From: Xylophilus sp. GOD-11R
GTDB taxonomy: Bacteria; Pseudomonadota; Gammaproteobacteria; Burkholderiales; Burkholderiaceae_C
DNA length: 64,000 nt
NCBI RefSeq assembly: GCF_033546935.1
Contig: NZ_CP137854.1
Location: 4,464,001 to 4,528,000 of the forward strand
Reading direction: 5' to 3'
Shown: piece by piece, positions 1 to 9,284 of the stretch
Numbering within the stretch: position 1 is the stretch's first letter
Layout: each line of letters begins with the position of its first letter
Notes under the pieces: generated by a model
Databases searched by the model: none
What the model was told of the DNA's origin: nothing
What the model saw: only the letters and a program-made list of their open reading frames with translations
Made by a program: the position numbers and the translations under genes

Positions 1-191
1 TGGCCGACGCACTGGCGCTCGGCCGCGAGGCCTTGTGGCAATTGGGCAGCATCTGCGGCCATGCGCTGCAGCGCTGGCCGGCCCTGGCCGATGCGGAGCG
101 CGACCATGCAGCGGGCGATGCCGCCGTTGCACGCTGGTGCGCCTGGACCGGGGCCATGCTCGCCGGCCTGCCCGGCTCGTCGGTCGACTGA
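1..191 (+). CDS. 3' end of an unidentified protein (partial)
   Basis: An open frame enters from the left edge (first full codon at position 3) and stops at TGA 189-191. The 62 visible residues are rich in Ala, Leu and Trp and read like the helical C-terminus of a globular protein. Third codon positions are almost all G or C, as in the neighbouring genes, which supports real coding. The stop lies 22 bp from the convergent stop of dtd. I do not recognise the family from this fragment. Confidence 0.55.
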   Translation, partial: ADALALGREALWQLGSICGHALQRWPALADAERDHAAGDAAVARWCAWTGAMLAGLPGSSVD

Positions 192-213
192 GCCGCTTCG
201 CCCCGAGGCAGGA

Positions 214-663
214 TCAGGCGGCCGGCCGAATCGTCAAGGGCATCGTCACCGGCCCGTCGTTGACCAGGTGCACCTGCATGTCCGCACCGAAGCGCCCGGT
301 CGCCACCACCGGATGCGCATCGCGCGCCAGCCGCACCAAGTGGTCGTAGAGGCGCTCGCCGTCTTGCGGCGCGGCAGCGGCGCTGAAGCCGGGCCGGGTG
401 CCGCTGCGGGTATCGGCGGCCAAGGTGAACTGGCTCACCAGCAGCAGGCCGCCGGCCACGTCCTGCAGGCTGAGGTTCATCTTGCCCGCCGCATCGGCGA
501 ACACCCGCAGCTTGAGCAGCTTGGCGAGCAGCCGTGCGGCCTCGTCCTCGGTGTCGCCTTTTTCGGCGCAGACCAGCACCAGCAAACCCTGATCGATGGC
601 GCCAACCACCTCGCCCTCGATCACCACCCGCGCTTCCCGCACCCGCTGCAGCACTGCCAGCAT
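214..663 (-). CDS. dtd: D-aminoacyl-tRNA deacylase
   Basis: This cytosolic proofreading enzyme hydrolyses the ester bond of D-aminoacyl-tRNAs (and glycyl-tRNA-Ala) so that D-amino acids are kept out of translation. The protein has 149 residues, the usual length. Both active-site signatures are present: SQFTL at residues 77-81 and NDGPVT at 135-140. The N-terminus MLAVLQRV is typical of the family, which fixes the start. It is convergent with the partial gene at the left edge and divergent from gor, 99 bp away. Identity is secure. Confidence 0.96.
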   Translation of the reverse strand: MLAVLQRVREARVVIEGEVVGAIDQGLLVLVCAEKGDTEDEAARLLAKLLKLRVFADAAGKMNLSLQDVAGGLLLVSQFTLAADTRSGTRPGFSAAAAPQDGERLYDHLVRLARDAHPVVATGRFGADMQVHLVNDGPVTMPLTIRPAA

Positions 664-762
664 GTCCCTGCTCCGTCACTTCCATCCGATAGAGCCACCG
701 ATGGTAAGGCGCGACAAGCGCTAATCTTGCCGTCTCTCCACACCCGCCCCATTGCACAGAAC

Positions 763-2133
763 ATGACCGAGCGCCACGACTTCGACCTTCTCGTCATCGG
801 CGGCGGCAGCGCCGGCGTGCGTTGCGCCCGCATGGCCGCCCAGCGCGGCGCCCGGGTCGCGCTGGCGGAGGCCGCTGCCCTGGGCGGCACCTGCGTCAAC
901 GTCGGCTGCATTCCGAAGAAGCTCTACAGCTACGCCGCCGGCTATGCCGAGGCTTTCGTCGAATCCGCCGGTTACGGCTGGGATGGCCCGCCCCCGACAC
1001 TCGACTGGAAACGGCTCAAGCAGGCGCGCGCCAAGGAGATCGGCCGACTCAACGGCGTATACGGCAATCTGCTCAAGGCCGCCGGTGTGACGGTGCTGGA
1101 AGGCTGGGCCAAGCTCGACGGGCCGCACACGGTGTCGGTTGGCGGCAAGCGGCACAGCGCGCGACATATCGTGCTGGCCACCGGTGGCATGCCGCACGTA
1201 CCCGACGTGCCGGGGCGAGAATTCGTCGTGACATCCGAGCAGATGTTCGATCTCGACCCCTTCCCCCGCCGCCTCGTGGTGGTGGGCGGCGGCTACATCG
1301 CCTGCGAAATGGCGTCTATCTTCCATGGCCTGGGCGCCGAGGTCACCCTGCTGCAACGTGGCGGCGGGCTGCTCGCGGGGTTCGACGGCGACGTACGCCG
1401 CTTCATCGCGTCCGAAATGGGCCGGGCCGGCGTGGAGGTCAAACTCAACTGGCCGGTCGAGGCCATCACCCGCCATGCCGACGGGAGCCTTTGCGTGACC
1501 AGCGCCCACGGCTCGATCTGCGACACCGACGTGGTGCTCTATGCCACCGGCCGCAAGCCGCTGACCGCCGGACTCGGGCTGGAAGCGGTCGGCGTTGCCC
1601 TGAACGACCAGGGCGCCGTCGTGGTCGATGCCGACTACCGCAGCAGCGTGCCGTCCATCTTCGCCATCGGCGACATCTCTTCGAGCAAGCAACTCACCCC
1701 GGTGGCGCTGGCCGAGGCCATGGCGCTGGTCGACACGCTCTTCGGCGATGGCAAACGCAAGGTCGACTACGACCTGGTGCCGACCGCCGTCTTCACCCAT
1801 CCCAACATCGGCACGGTCGGGCTGACCGAAGAGCAGTCACGCAACGAATTCGGCGCCGACGACGTGGAGATCTACCGCTCGGATTTCCGGTCGCTGCGGC
1901 ACACGCTCTCGGGAAGCCAGGAGCGCAGCCTGGTCAAGCTCGTGGTGCGCAAGTCGACCGATCAGGTGCTGGGCCTGCACATGGTGGGGCCGGACGCCGG
2001 CGAAATCGTGCAGGGCTTCGCGGTGGCGATGCGTACAGGTGCAACGAAAGCGGTGTTCGACAGCACCATCGGCGTTCATCCGACCTTCGCCGAAGAGTTC
2101 GTGACGCTGCGGGAGCCGGCCGTCGACGACTGA
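763..2133 (+). CDS. gor: glutathione-disulfide reductase
   Basis: This flavoenzyme reduces oxidised glutathione with NADPH and keeps the cytosolic thiol pool reduced. The 456-residue protein has the FAD-binding GGGSAG near residue 13, the redox-active disulfide motif GGTCVNVGC with Cys44 and Cys49, an NADPH-binding GGGYIACE in the middle, and the C-terminal HPTFAEEF that supplies the catalytic His of the partner subunit. The frame is open far upstream, but ATG 763 gives the normal N-terminus MTERHDFDLLVIGGG. Dihydrolipoamide dehydrogenase and mercuric reductase are less likely, because the GGTCVNVGCIPKK context and the length fit glutathione reductase. Confidence 0.93.
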   Translation: MTERHDFDLLVIGGGSAGVRCARMAAQRGARVALAEAAALGGTCVNVGCIPKKLYSYAAGYAEAFVESAGYGWDGPPPTLDWKRLKQARAKEIGRLNGVYGNLLKAAGVTVLEGWAKLDGPHTVSVGGKRHSARHIVLATGGMPHVPDVPGREFVVTSEQMFDLDPFPRRLVVVGGGYIACEMASIFHGLGAEVTLLQRGGGLLAGFDGDVRRFIASEMGRAGVEVKLNWPVEAITRHADGSLCVTSAHGSICDTDVVLYATGRKPLTAGLGLEAVGVALNDQGAVVVDADYRSSVPSIFAIGDISSSKQLTPVALAEAMALVDTLFGDGKRKVDYDLVPTAVFTHPNIGTVGLTEEQSRNEFGADDVEIYRSDFRSLRHTLSGSQERSLVKLVVRKSTDQVLGLHMVGPDAGEIVQGFAVAMRTGATKAVFDSTIGVHPTFAEEFVTLREPAVDD

Positions 2134-2169
2134 GCGATGCAGCCGTGACTCGGACTGCGGGCTGAGGCC

Positions 2170-2203
2170 AAAAAAAAATCGGCCATGACAATGCATGGCC
2201 GAT
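2170..2203 (-). terminator. rho-independent terminator of the 89-residue gene
   Basis: A perfect 10-bp stem (ATCGGCCATG, 2178-2187; CATGGCCGAT, 2194-2203) encloses a 6-nt loop. On the plus strand it is preceded by nine A residues (2170-2178), so the minus-strand transcript has the stem followed by a U-run. It lies 36 bp past the stop of the small minus-strand gene and probably ends it. It also faces the end of gor. Confidence 0.9.
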
Positions 2204-2239
2204 GCGGCGCTCTACGGCGCCTTTATCGAAAGCAACCGA

Positions 2240-2509
2240 TCACGAGAACAGCTGCGGAATGAAGTTGGGATCACTGCTGCTGATCAGATCACGCCACAGC
2301 GGGAAATTCGCTTCGTCGATTTCCTTTTCGGTGGCCATGGCGGGCGCGTCCTTGCGCAGCGGAGGCAGCTCGTCGAGCGGCTGGATCCGACGCAGCTTGA
2401 GACTGCGCAGCGAATCGGAATGTTCCATCGCGGTCAGCACGGCTTCCGGGTTCATCATCAGTGCGAACGGGTTCGCGGCGATTGCGCTCGAGTTGGCATT
2501 GGTGCTCAT
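2240..2509 (-). CDS. small protein of unknown function (89 aa)
   Basis: An 89-residue soluble protein with no signal peptide or membrane segment. The N-terminus (MSTNANSSAIAANPFALMM) is Ala/Asn-rich. The middle is charged and helical, with a DELPPLRKD stretch, and the C-terminus is acidic-aromatic. Its own intrinsic terminator 36 bp downstream and an inverted repeat upstream (2557-2577) argue for a real, separately controlled transcript. The ribosome site is weak (GGTAAG 5 nt before the ATG). I know of no function. Similar short proteins may exist in related Burkholderiales, but I cannot check. Confidence 0.72.
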   Translation of the reverse strand: MSTNANSSAIAANPFALMMNPEAVLTAMEHSDSLRSLKLRRIQPLDELPPLRKDAPAMATEKEIDEANFPLWRDLISSSDPNFIPQLFS

Positions 2510-2556
2510 GGAGGCTTACCTTTTTTTGCGATGCGGACCTGCCGCGGTTGATTCGG

Positions 2557-2577
2557 CTGCGTAACGGATGTACGCAG
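2557..2577. promoter_or_regulatory. inverted repeat upstream of the 89-aa gene
   Basis: CTGCGTA (2557-2563) and TACGCAG (2571-2577) form a perfect 7-bp inverted repeat with a 7-nt spacer, 48 bp upstream of the small minus-strand gene. It could be an operator or a hairpin in the 5' leader. The regulator is unknown. Confidence 0.4.
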
Positions 2578-2702
2578 AAGCGTTGGAAGGACTTTAGACA
2601 GGGGCCGGAATGCGACAAGTCAGGTCGGGGCGCCTGGACATGTAGGAATTTGTGCTGTGCGCTTGTCTGCAAGCGCGGCATGGCTGGCGGCACAATCGAA
2701 CC

Positions 2703-4184
2703 ATGCCGTACTCCCCTGCTCCGTTCGCCACCCGGTCCTTCTCCGATCCCGACGCCGCTCTGGCCCAGGTACGCGCGATCTACGACGCAAGCCTGGCGCA
2801 CCTGCGTGGCGCCATGCAGCGCTTCGTGGCGGGCGAGGATCTGCCCGGCCATGTGCGGGCTTGCTACCCGTTTGTCCGTATACATACGGAAACCGTCCTG
2901 CGCGCCGATTCGGCACTGGCCTACGGCTTCGTCGAGGGGCCGGGAACGTACGAAACCACCATCACCCGTCCTGACCTCTTCGCCCGCTACCTGGCCGAGC
3001 AGTTCCGCCTGCTGCGGCGCAGCCACGGCATCGAGATCGAGGTCGGCGTGAGCTCCCACCCGATTCCCGTTCACTTCTCATTCGTCGAAAACGACCACAT
3101 CGAAGGCACGCTCACACCCTCGCGCCGCATGCTCATGCGCGACGTGTTCGACCTGCCCGACCTCGCCGCCATGGACGACGGCATTGCCAACGGCACTCAG
3201 CGGGCCGTGCCCGGCACCGCCTTGCCGCTGTCGCTCTTCACCGCGCCGCGCATCGACTATTCCCTGCATCGTCTGCGCCACTACACCGGCACCGCGCCGG
3301 AGTGGTTCCAGAACTTCGTGCTGTTCACCAACTACCAGTTCTACATCGACGAATTCGTGCGCCTGGGCCATGCCGAGATGGCCGACGAGAACAGCGAATA
3401 CATCGCCTTCATCGAGCCCGGCAACGTGGTCACGCGCCGTGTCGGCATGCCGGCCAAGGCGGGCGACGAGCTCGGCGCCGCGCCGCCACGCCTGCCGCAG
3501 ATGCCGGCCTATCACCTGGTGCGCGCCGACCACAGCGGCATCACCATGGTCAACATCGGCGTGGGCCCCAGCAACGCCAAGACCATCACCGACCACATCG
3601 CCGTGCTGCGCCCGCACGCCTGGCTGATGCTCGGCCACTGCGCCGGCCTGCGCAACAGCCAGCAACTCGGTGACTACGTGCTGGCCCACGGCTATGTGCG
3701 CGAGGACCATGTGCTCGACGAAGAACTGCCGCTTTGGGTGCCGATTCCCGCGCTGGCTGAAATCCAGGTTGCACTGGAGAAAGCAGTCGCCGAAGTCACC
3801 CACCTCGAGGGCGCCGCGCTCAAGCGCGTGATGCGCACCGGAACCGTGGCCAGCACTGACAACCGCAACTGGGAACTGCTGCCCGAGAACGAACCGCAGC
3901 GGCGCTTCAGCCAGAGTCGCGCGGTCGCGCTGGACATGGAGAGCGCCACCATCGCGGCCAACGGTTTCCGTTTCCGCGTGCCCTATGGCACGTTGCTGTG
4001 CGTCAGCGACAAGCCCTTGCACGGCGAGATCAAGTTGCCCGGCATGGCCAACCACTTCTACCGCGAGCGGGTCGACCAGCACTTGCGCATCGGCATGCGG
4101 GCCATCGACATCCTGCGTGATGGAGGCATCGACCGACTTCACAGCCGCAAGCTGCGCAGCTTCGCAGAAGTGGCGTTCCAGTAG
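2703..4184 (+). CDS. amn: AMP nucleosidase
   Basis: This cytosolic enzyme hydrolyses AMP to adenine and ribose 5-phosphate in purine salvage and adenylate-pool control. The 493-residue length matches the long proteobacterial Amn type. The N-terminal regulatory domain carries the typical FVENDHIEGTL and RRMLMRDVFDLPDL segments. The C-terminal phosphorylase-like domain includes NIGVGPSNAKT and the GHCAGLRNSQ active-site loop. The start at ATG 2703 (MPYSPAPF) is chosen over an upstream in-frame ATG at 2652 because it fits the usual N-terminus. It is transcribed alone. Confidence 0.93.
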   Translation: MPYSPAPFATRSFSDPDAALAQVRAIYDASLAHLRGAMQRFVAGEDLPGHVRACYPFVRIHTETVLRADSALAYGFVEGPGTYETTITRPDLFARYLAEQFRLLRRSHGIEIEVGVSSHPIPVHFSFVENDHIEGTLTPSRRMLMRDVFDLPDLAAMDDGIANGTQRAVPGTALPLSLFTAPRIDYSLHRLRHYTGTAPEWFQNFVLFTNYQFYIDEFVRLGHAEMADENSEYIAFIEPGNVVTRRVGMPAKAGDELGAAPPRLPQMPAYHLVRADHSGITMVNIGVGPSNAKTITDHIAVLRPHAWLMLGHCAGLRNSQQLGDYVLAHGYVREDHVLDEELPLWVPIPALAEIQVALEKAVAEVTHLEGAALKRVMRTGTVASTDNRNWELLPENEPQRRFSQSRAVALDMESATIAANGFRFRVPYGTLLCVSDKPLHGEIKLPGMANHFYRERVDQHLRIGMRAIDILRDGGIDRLHSRKLRSFAEVAFQ

Positions 4185-4536
4185 GCGATCAACGCCCCAG
4201 ACGCGCTGCAGAAGCGACGGAAGACACCCTCCCCAAGGACGGGAGCGTGTCGAGCCAGAATAGCTCTTGACTTTCTTCTAAGTGACCACTTGCTGACTTA
4301 ACTTATGATCGGCGCACGCGTGAGCGCGTCCGTCATGAAGCCAGTTTGCCGAGCGGGTGACCGTAACGCGCTGCCTCGCCTGGCGGCAGCAGTGAACGCA
4401 ATACCACTCGCCCGGGCACTGGAATGAACGAAACTCAAAGAAACGCTTTAATGCCGGCAGCTTTTTCATGCTTGCCTGCGAGTATCAATACTCGCATACA
4501 CAACCAGCACCGCAATATTCGCTTACGGGGCGAAAA
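4185..4536 (+). promoter_or_regulatory. long structured-looking leader of the surface-protein gene
   Basis: This gene-free stretch has several possible RNA hairpins: ACGCG/CGCGT closed by TGAG (4316-4329), CGG/CCG closed by the GNRA-type loop GTGA (4354-4363), and GCTGCC/GGCAGC (4370-4390). A second GGCAGC (4456-4461) is followed by TTTTT (4462-4466), so the same GCTGCC could instead pair there and form a terminator-like stem. AAGTG-AC-CACTT (4280-4291) is another small dyad. I cannot match the region to a known riboswitch family. No clear -35/-10 pair is visible. Confidence 0.35.
4477..4496. promoter_or_regulatory. 20-bp perfect palindrome before the surface-protein start
   Basis: TGCGAGTAT (4477-4485) and ATACTCGCA (4488-4496) are exact reverse complements separated by two bases, 41 bp before ATG 4537. 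This could be a dimeric repressor site or an mRNA hairpin near the ribosome site. It also argues against the in-frame ATG at 4468 as the true start, because the palindrome would then be coding. Confidence 0.5.
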
Positions 4537-7500
4537 ATGAATGACTCCCATAAAGCGGCTGCTGCTGTGGCTTTAACCAATCACGCCGCACTGGATCACG
4601 AAGAACTTCCAGCCGACCTTACCGGCTTGATACCCCGTAGTGCGGTTTGGAATATCGCCCGTTTTCTTTTCATCCTGGTTTTGCTCCTGGGAGGCTGGCA
4701 GGCAGACGCCTACGCCTCAACTGCGTATTGCACCAGACCAGACGGGGCCCGTCGCTCTCCGTACATCCATAGCGCGTACACCTATTCCTCTGTGGAAAAG
4801 GAAAACCAGCCGGCGGACGGCGTCGCCGGCGGCACCCTGCTGGTGCATGTGGGCGTGGTGGATGCCCCCTCGTCCCCCTGTGTCGGCATCACGGTGGTGG
4901 CCAGCGCTCAGTCGGACGTGGACTTCGGTAGAGGCTTCGGTCAGGAAGGCCGCTGCGAATCGAGTGACTCCGACGGTAACTGCCGCTTCACCGTCAAGTC
5001 CCGGCGTGGTGGCTCGATCTCGATCGATGTGATGGTTTCTTCCGCTATCACTCTCTACTATCAAAAGTACAAGTGGAGCCAATCGATTTTCTTCTCCGGA
5101 ACCCCATCGTCCGCTTACTCGAGCGCGCAGGTCATCACCAACAACCAGCTTGCCAATGGGAGCGCGGCAGACGTCATACAAGCCACCATTCGCGACTCAT
5201 CCAACACGGCTGTCCAGAATGCGGGCGTCAGCTTTTCCGGGATCGGATCGTGCACTACCGATTCCAACGGAAAGTGCACCGTCAGCAAGGCCAGTACGGC
5301 CGCCGGTACTTTTTCAACGAGCGTGAGCACCTCACTGTTCACCATCGGCAACGTCAACTACAGTTTTGTCGCCCTCGGTCCGGCGGCCGCCAACTCCAGC
5401 GTCAGCGTCACCCGCAACGGTCAATCTGCCAACGGCGTCTCCTCGGATGTGCTCAGCGCCACCATCCGCAATGCGGCCAACAGCCCGATCGCCAACACCA
5501 GCGTCACCTTCGCCGCCACCTCGGGCGTGAAGTTCGGCTCGGGCACCACAGGGGCGGCGGGCAGTTGCACCACCGACGCCAACGGCAGTTGCAGCGTCGA
5601 CGCCACCTCCACCACCGCCGCGAATTACGCCAGCCAGGTCAGCGCGGGCAGCGTCACCCTCGGCACGCTCAACTACAACTTCGTCGCTCTGGAACCGAGC
5701 GCGGGCAAGTCCAGTATCGCGGTCACCACCAACGGACAGATCGCCAACGGCAGCGACGCCGACGTATTGCAGGCCACCATCCGCGACAGTAGCAACTACG
5801 CCGTTCCGGGCGCCACGGTCACCTTCGCCGCGACGCCCGGCGTGCGCTTCGGCAGCGGCGCCTACGGGGCTGCAGGCAGCTGTGCTACCAACACCAGCGG
5901 CGTCTGCTCGGTCGACGCGACCAGTACCGTGGCCGCCGACTACTCCAGTTCGGTCGCCGTCGGCGGCTCCGCCATCGGCTCGCTCGGCTACAACTTCGTC
6001 GCCGGAGCGGCGTCTGCCGCCCATTCGGGCGTACGCGTCGTCACCGACGACGCGCTGGCCGACGGCGTTCAGGCCGACGTGCTCGAAGTGCTGATCCGCG
6101 ATGCGAACGACAACCCGGTCGGCTCAGCCAGCGTGGCTTTCGCGTCGCCAGGTTTGGACGTGGCCTTCACCAGCGTCACGCGGGGCTCAGCGGGCAGTTG
6201 CATCACGGCGGCCACCGGCCTCTGCCGGGTCGAAGCCACCTCGTCCAACGCGAGTGGCAGCAGCAAGAGCAGCGCGGTCACCGTCGGGGGCACCGCCTTG
6301 TCCGGAAGGTTCACCGCCAGCGGCAACTCCTATGGCCCCAGCCCGGTGGTCTTCAAATTCGCCGCTCCGGTGGCACGCCTGCAGATTGTCAAGCAGGTCA
6401 CCAACGGCAGCGGCAGCGCCACCTTCGACTTCCGGCTGACCGGGCTGCAAAGCACGTCCGACAGCATCACGGTCTCCGGCAGCGGCAGCGCGAACGGTGC
6501 CGCCCTGCTTGGCCAGTCGCCTCCCCGGCCGGTCACCATCACCGAAGTCGCCACGGCCGCCTGGCCCGACGCGCCGGTCGCCGCCAGTTGCGTCGATCTG
6601 AACGGCACCGACCCCGCAGAAACCTTCGGCACGCTCGACGGCAACCAACTGGTGATTCCGGCATCGCGCACCCCGGCCGGCGCCAACCTGCGCTGCACCT
6701 TCGTCAACAGCCGTGGCTCGGTCATCAGCGGGAAGTTGTTCGACGACATCGGCGCCGCGGGCGGCACTGCCAACGACGGCATTGCCAACGGTAGCGAAGC
6801 CGGCCTGCCGGGCGTGGTGGTCACGGTGGGCAACTGCGCCACGCAGACTTTCGGCAGCCTGCGCACCGCGGCCGACGGCAGCTACCGCATCGGCTTGCCC
6901 GCCGGCCTGGCCAGCGAATCCCGTTTGTGCGTCGACACCCCGCGCGCCGGCGCCAGCCGCATCTCGACCGGCGGTTCGGTCGGCAGCACCGCGTTGCCGG
7001 CGGGCAGCGATGCCACCGTCGGCGGCATCGCCTTCGGCTACAGCCACGAGGCAGTGAACGACCGCATCGCTTTCGCCTGGCCTGGCGGCACCAGGACCAG
7101 CGTCGACAACCTGAATTTCGGCAGCGTTCCCGCCAGCAGCCTGATGCAGGCCGGCACCAAGAACGGCCGCCCCGGCGCCTCGGTGAACTTCGGCCACATC
7201 TTCCTGGCGGGTACCGCCGGCACGGTGAACTTCTCCATCGCCGAATCGGTCGCGACGCCCGCCGCCAGCGGCTGGACCGAAAAGATCTACGCCGATGCCG
7301 ATTGCAGCGGCGTGCTGCAGGCCGGCGCCGCGCTGCTCTACCCACCGGGCACGGCGCAGACCGTAACAGCGGGCCAGAAGCTTTGCCTGGTGGTGCAGGA
7401 AGCCGTGCCGGCGCAGGCCTCCGTGGGTGACCGCAACCGGGCGCGCGTGCGGGCCGACCTGCAACTGGTCAACAGCACGCCGGCGCTATCGGCGCGCTAC

Positions 7501-7902
7501 GAACTCGACGACCTCACCACCGTAGCGTCCGAAGGCGTGGACCTGCGCAAGGAAGTTCGCAACGTGACCCAGGGCGCGACGGCCTTCGGCCAGAAGAACG
7601 AAGCCAAGCCGGGTGACGTTCTGGAATATCGCGTCACCTACGCCAACAACACGCCGGTACCGGTGCACCACCTGGTGATCAGCGACAGCACGCCGGCCTT
7701 CACCAGCTTCGCCAGTGCCAGCGCGGTCGACACGCCTGCTTCGCTCGGCCGCTGCACCAAGCTCACGCCTGGCGGCACGGTGGCGGTGGCCTGCAGCCAG
7801 GCGCAGACCGGCGGTGGCAAGGGCGCGATGTCCTGGAACTTCGAAGGCCCGCTGCAACCGGGCGGCACCGGCACGGTGCTGTTCTCCGTGGTGATCGACT
7901 GA
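4537..7902 (+). CDS. Ig-like repeat surface protein (adhesin-like, DUF11 C-terminus)
   Basis: A 1121-residue exported protein. After a 40-residue cytoplasmic-type start comes a hydrophobic segment (about 41-58) ending in a possible signal-peptidase site near ADAYAS. Four or five Big_1/invasin-like repeats of about 100 residues follow (about 84-190 degenerate, then 195-285, 286-388, 390-492 and 495-620). Each has a QxANG-xxxDVLxATIRD core, and most have a paired-cysteine G-S-C-x-T-x-x-x-G-x-C loop. Next come a prealbumin/SpaA-like domain (about 625-740), an SdrD-B-like segment (ISGKLFDDIGAAGG) and a DUF11-type domain at the C-terminus (GDVLEYRVTYANNTPVP). I see no beta-barrel, sorting signal or autotransporter domain, so the means of surface attachment is unclear. 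The ribosome site before ATG 4537 is weak (GGGG, 7 nt upstream). Adhesion or biofilm function is inferred from the domains. Confidence 0.82.
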   Translation: MNDSHKAAAAVALTNHAALDHEELPADLTGLIPRSAVWNIARFLFILVLLLGGWQADAYASTAYCTRPDGARRSPYIHSAYTYSSVEKENQPADGVAGGTLLVHVGVVDAPSSPCVGITVVASAQSDVDFGRGFGQEGRCESSDSDGNCRFTVKSRRGGSISIDVMVSSAITLYYQKYKWSQSIFFSGTPSSAYSSAQVITNNQLANGSAADVIQATIRDSSNTAVQNAGVSFSGIGSCTTDSNGKCTVSKASTAAGTFSTSVSTSLFTIGNVNYSFVALGPAAANSSVSVTRNGQSANGVSSDVLSATIRNAANSPIANTSVTFAATSGVKFGSGTTGAAGSCTTDANGSCSVDATSTTAANYASQVSAGSVTLGTLNYNFVALEPSAGKSSIAVTTNGQIANGSDADVLQATIRDSSNYAVPGATVTFAATPGVRFGSGAYGAAGSCATNTSGVCSVDATSTVAADYSSSVAVGGSAIGSLGYNFVAGAASAAHSGVRVVTDDALADGVQADVLEVLIRDANDNPVGSASVAFASPGLDVAFTSVTRGSAGSCITAATGLCRVEATSSNASGSSKSSAVTVGGTALSGRFTASGNSYGPSPVVFKFAAPVARLQIVKQVTNGSGSATFDFRLTGLQSTSDSITVSGSGSANGAALLGQSPPRPVTITEVATAAWPDAPVAASCVDLNGTDPAETFGTLDGNQLVIPASRTPAGANLRCTFVNSRGSVISGKLFDDIGAAGGTANDGIANGSEAGLPGVVVTVGNCATQTFGSLRTAADGSYRIGLPAGLASESRLCVDTPRAGASRISTGGSVGSTALPAGSDATVGGIAFGYSHEAVNDRIAFAWPGGTRTSVDNLNFGSVPASSLMQAGTKNGRPGASVNFGHIFLAGTAGTVNFSIAESVATPAASGWTEKIYADADCSGVLQAGAALLYPPGTAQTVTAGQKLCLVVQEAVPAQASVGDRNRARVRADLQLVNSTPALSARYELDDLTTVASEGVDLRKEVRNVTQGATAFGQKNEAKPGDVLEYRVTYANNTPVPVHHLVISDSTPAFTSFASASAVDTPASLGRCTKLTPGGTVAVACSQAQTGGGKGAMSWNFEGPLQPGGTGTVLFSVVID

Positions 7903-7992
7903 TTCATGCCACTGAACCCCGCCGACCAGCGGCGGCCGGCCGGGCCCGCAGGAAACCAACCGGGCTGAAGGTCAGCTGACCGGCGAACCGCC

Positions 7993-9216
7993 TCAGGCCA
8001 CGCGCGGCTTGACCGCCGCGGCCGCCTGCTTGGCTTTGGAGCGCGCGGCTTCCACATGGGGCGCATGGGCCAGCGCCACGCCCATGCGCCGCTTGACGAA
8101 GCTCTCGGGCTTGCCGAACAGGCGGATGTCGGTTCCCGGGACCGACAGCGCTTCGGCCACGCCGTCGAACACGATGCCTTCGGCATCCACGCCGCCGTAG
8201 ATCACCGCGCTGGCGCCCGGGCTCTTGAGCGTGGTGTCCACCGGCAGTCCCAGGATGGCGCGGGCGTGCAGCTCGAACTCGTTCTGCCACTGGGTGACCA
8301 TGGTCACCATGCCGGTGTCGTGCGGGCGCGGGCTGACCTCGCTGAACCAGACCTCGTCGCCCTTCACGAACAGCTCGACGCCGAACAGGCCCTGGCCGCC
8401 GAGGTTGCCGGTCACGGCCAGCGCGATGTCCTGGGCGCGTTGCTGCGCCTGGGTCGACATCGGCTGCGGCTGCCAGCTCTCGACGTAATCGCCACTCACC
8501 TGCACGTGGCCGATGGGTTCGCAGAACTGGGTGCGGATCTCGCCGGCCGAATCGCGGGCGCGCACGGTCAGCAGGGTGATCTCGTAGTCGAAGTCGATGA
8601 AGCCTTCGACGATGACACGACCGTGGCTCACCCGGCCGCCGGCCATGGCGTAGTCCCAGGCCTTCTGCACGTCGGCGGGGCCGTCGATCTTGCTCTGGCC
8701 CTTGCCCGAGCTGCTCATCACCGGCTTGACGATGCAGGGGTAGCCGATGCCCTCGCCGCCGTCCGCGCCGTCGATGGCGGCCTGCAGTTCCTGCAGCGAA
8801 TCGCAGAAACGGTAGGGGCTGGTCGGCACGCGCAGGGTTTCGGCGGCGAGACGGCGAATGCCTTCGCGGTCCATGGTGAGGCGGGCGGCGCGGGCGGTGG
8901 GAATCACCCGCACCACGCCGGCGGCTTCGAGTTCCTCCAGCATCGGCGTGGCGATGGCCTCGATCTCGGGCACGACCAGCATCGGCCGCTCGGCCTCGAT
9001 CAGCGCCTTGAGCTGCGCCGGATCGCTCATGGCGATGGTGTGCGCATGGTGCGCCACCTGCTGCCCCGGAGCGTGGGCGTAGCGGTCGACGGCGATGGTT
9101 TCCACGCCCAGCCGCTGCAAGGCGATCAGCACTTCCTTGCCGAGTTCGCCGGAGCCCAGCAGCATGACGCGGGTGGCGGAGGGCGACAGCGGCGTGCCGA
9201 GGGTCGGAGAGCTCAT
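7993..9216 (-). CDS. purT: formate-dependent phosphoribosylglycinamide formyltransferase
   Basis: PurT is the ATP-grasp enzyme that makes formyl-GAR from GAR, formate and ATP, the folate-independent route for the third step of purine synthesis. The 407-residue length is standard. The N-terminal nucleotide-binding GSGELGKE is followed by the ATP-grasp core with SSSGKGQS and the metal-binding [23 protein letters not shown] region (given here in part: [12 protein letters not shown]). It is divergently transcribed from the ABC transporter genes, with 68 bp between the starts. Identity is secure. Confidence 0.96.
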   Translation of the reverse strand: MSSPTLGTPLSPSATRVMLLGSGELGKEVLIALQRLGVETIAVDRYAHAPGQQVAHHAHTIAMSDPAQLKALIEAERPMLVVPEIEAIATPMLEELEAAGVVRVIPTARAARLTMDREGIRRLAAETLRVPTSPYRFCDSLQELQAAIDGADGGEGIGYPCIVKPVMSSSGKGQSKIDGPADVQKAWDYAMAGGRVSHGRVIVEGFIDFDYEITLLTVRARDSAGEIRTQFCEPIGHVQVSGDYVESWQPQPMSTQAQQRAQDIALAVTGNLGGQGLFGVELFVKGDEVWFSEVSPRPHDTGMVTMVTQWQNEFELHARAILGLPVDTTLKSPGASAVIYGGVDAEGIVFDGVAEALSVPGTDIRLFGKPESFVKRRMGVALAHAPHVEAARSKAKQAAAAVKPRVA

Positions 9217-9284
9217 GGAAACGGATCCTTGGTTTGGAGACAGCCCGCAACTTTATTACAGGCGGGCTACGCCACAATGTCGCG

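Noticed and set aside
721..1800. A 359-residue minus-strand frame opposite gor.
   Set aside because: Gly/His/Arg-rich antisense shadow of a secure gene, with no family features.
4267..4309. TTGACT and TATGAT as a promoter for the surface protein.
   Set aside because: The two boxes are 31 bp apart, too far for a sigma-70 promoter.
4304..4466. Resemblance of the leader to a c-di-GMP-I (GEMM) riboswitch (AGCC-GTTTGCCGA-like word, GNRA hairpin, ACGC).
   Set aside because: The conserved GACGCAAAGCC junction and the tetraloop receptor are missing and the order of elements does not fit, so I leave it as an unassigned leader.
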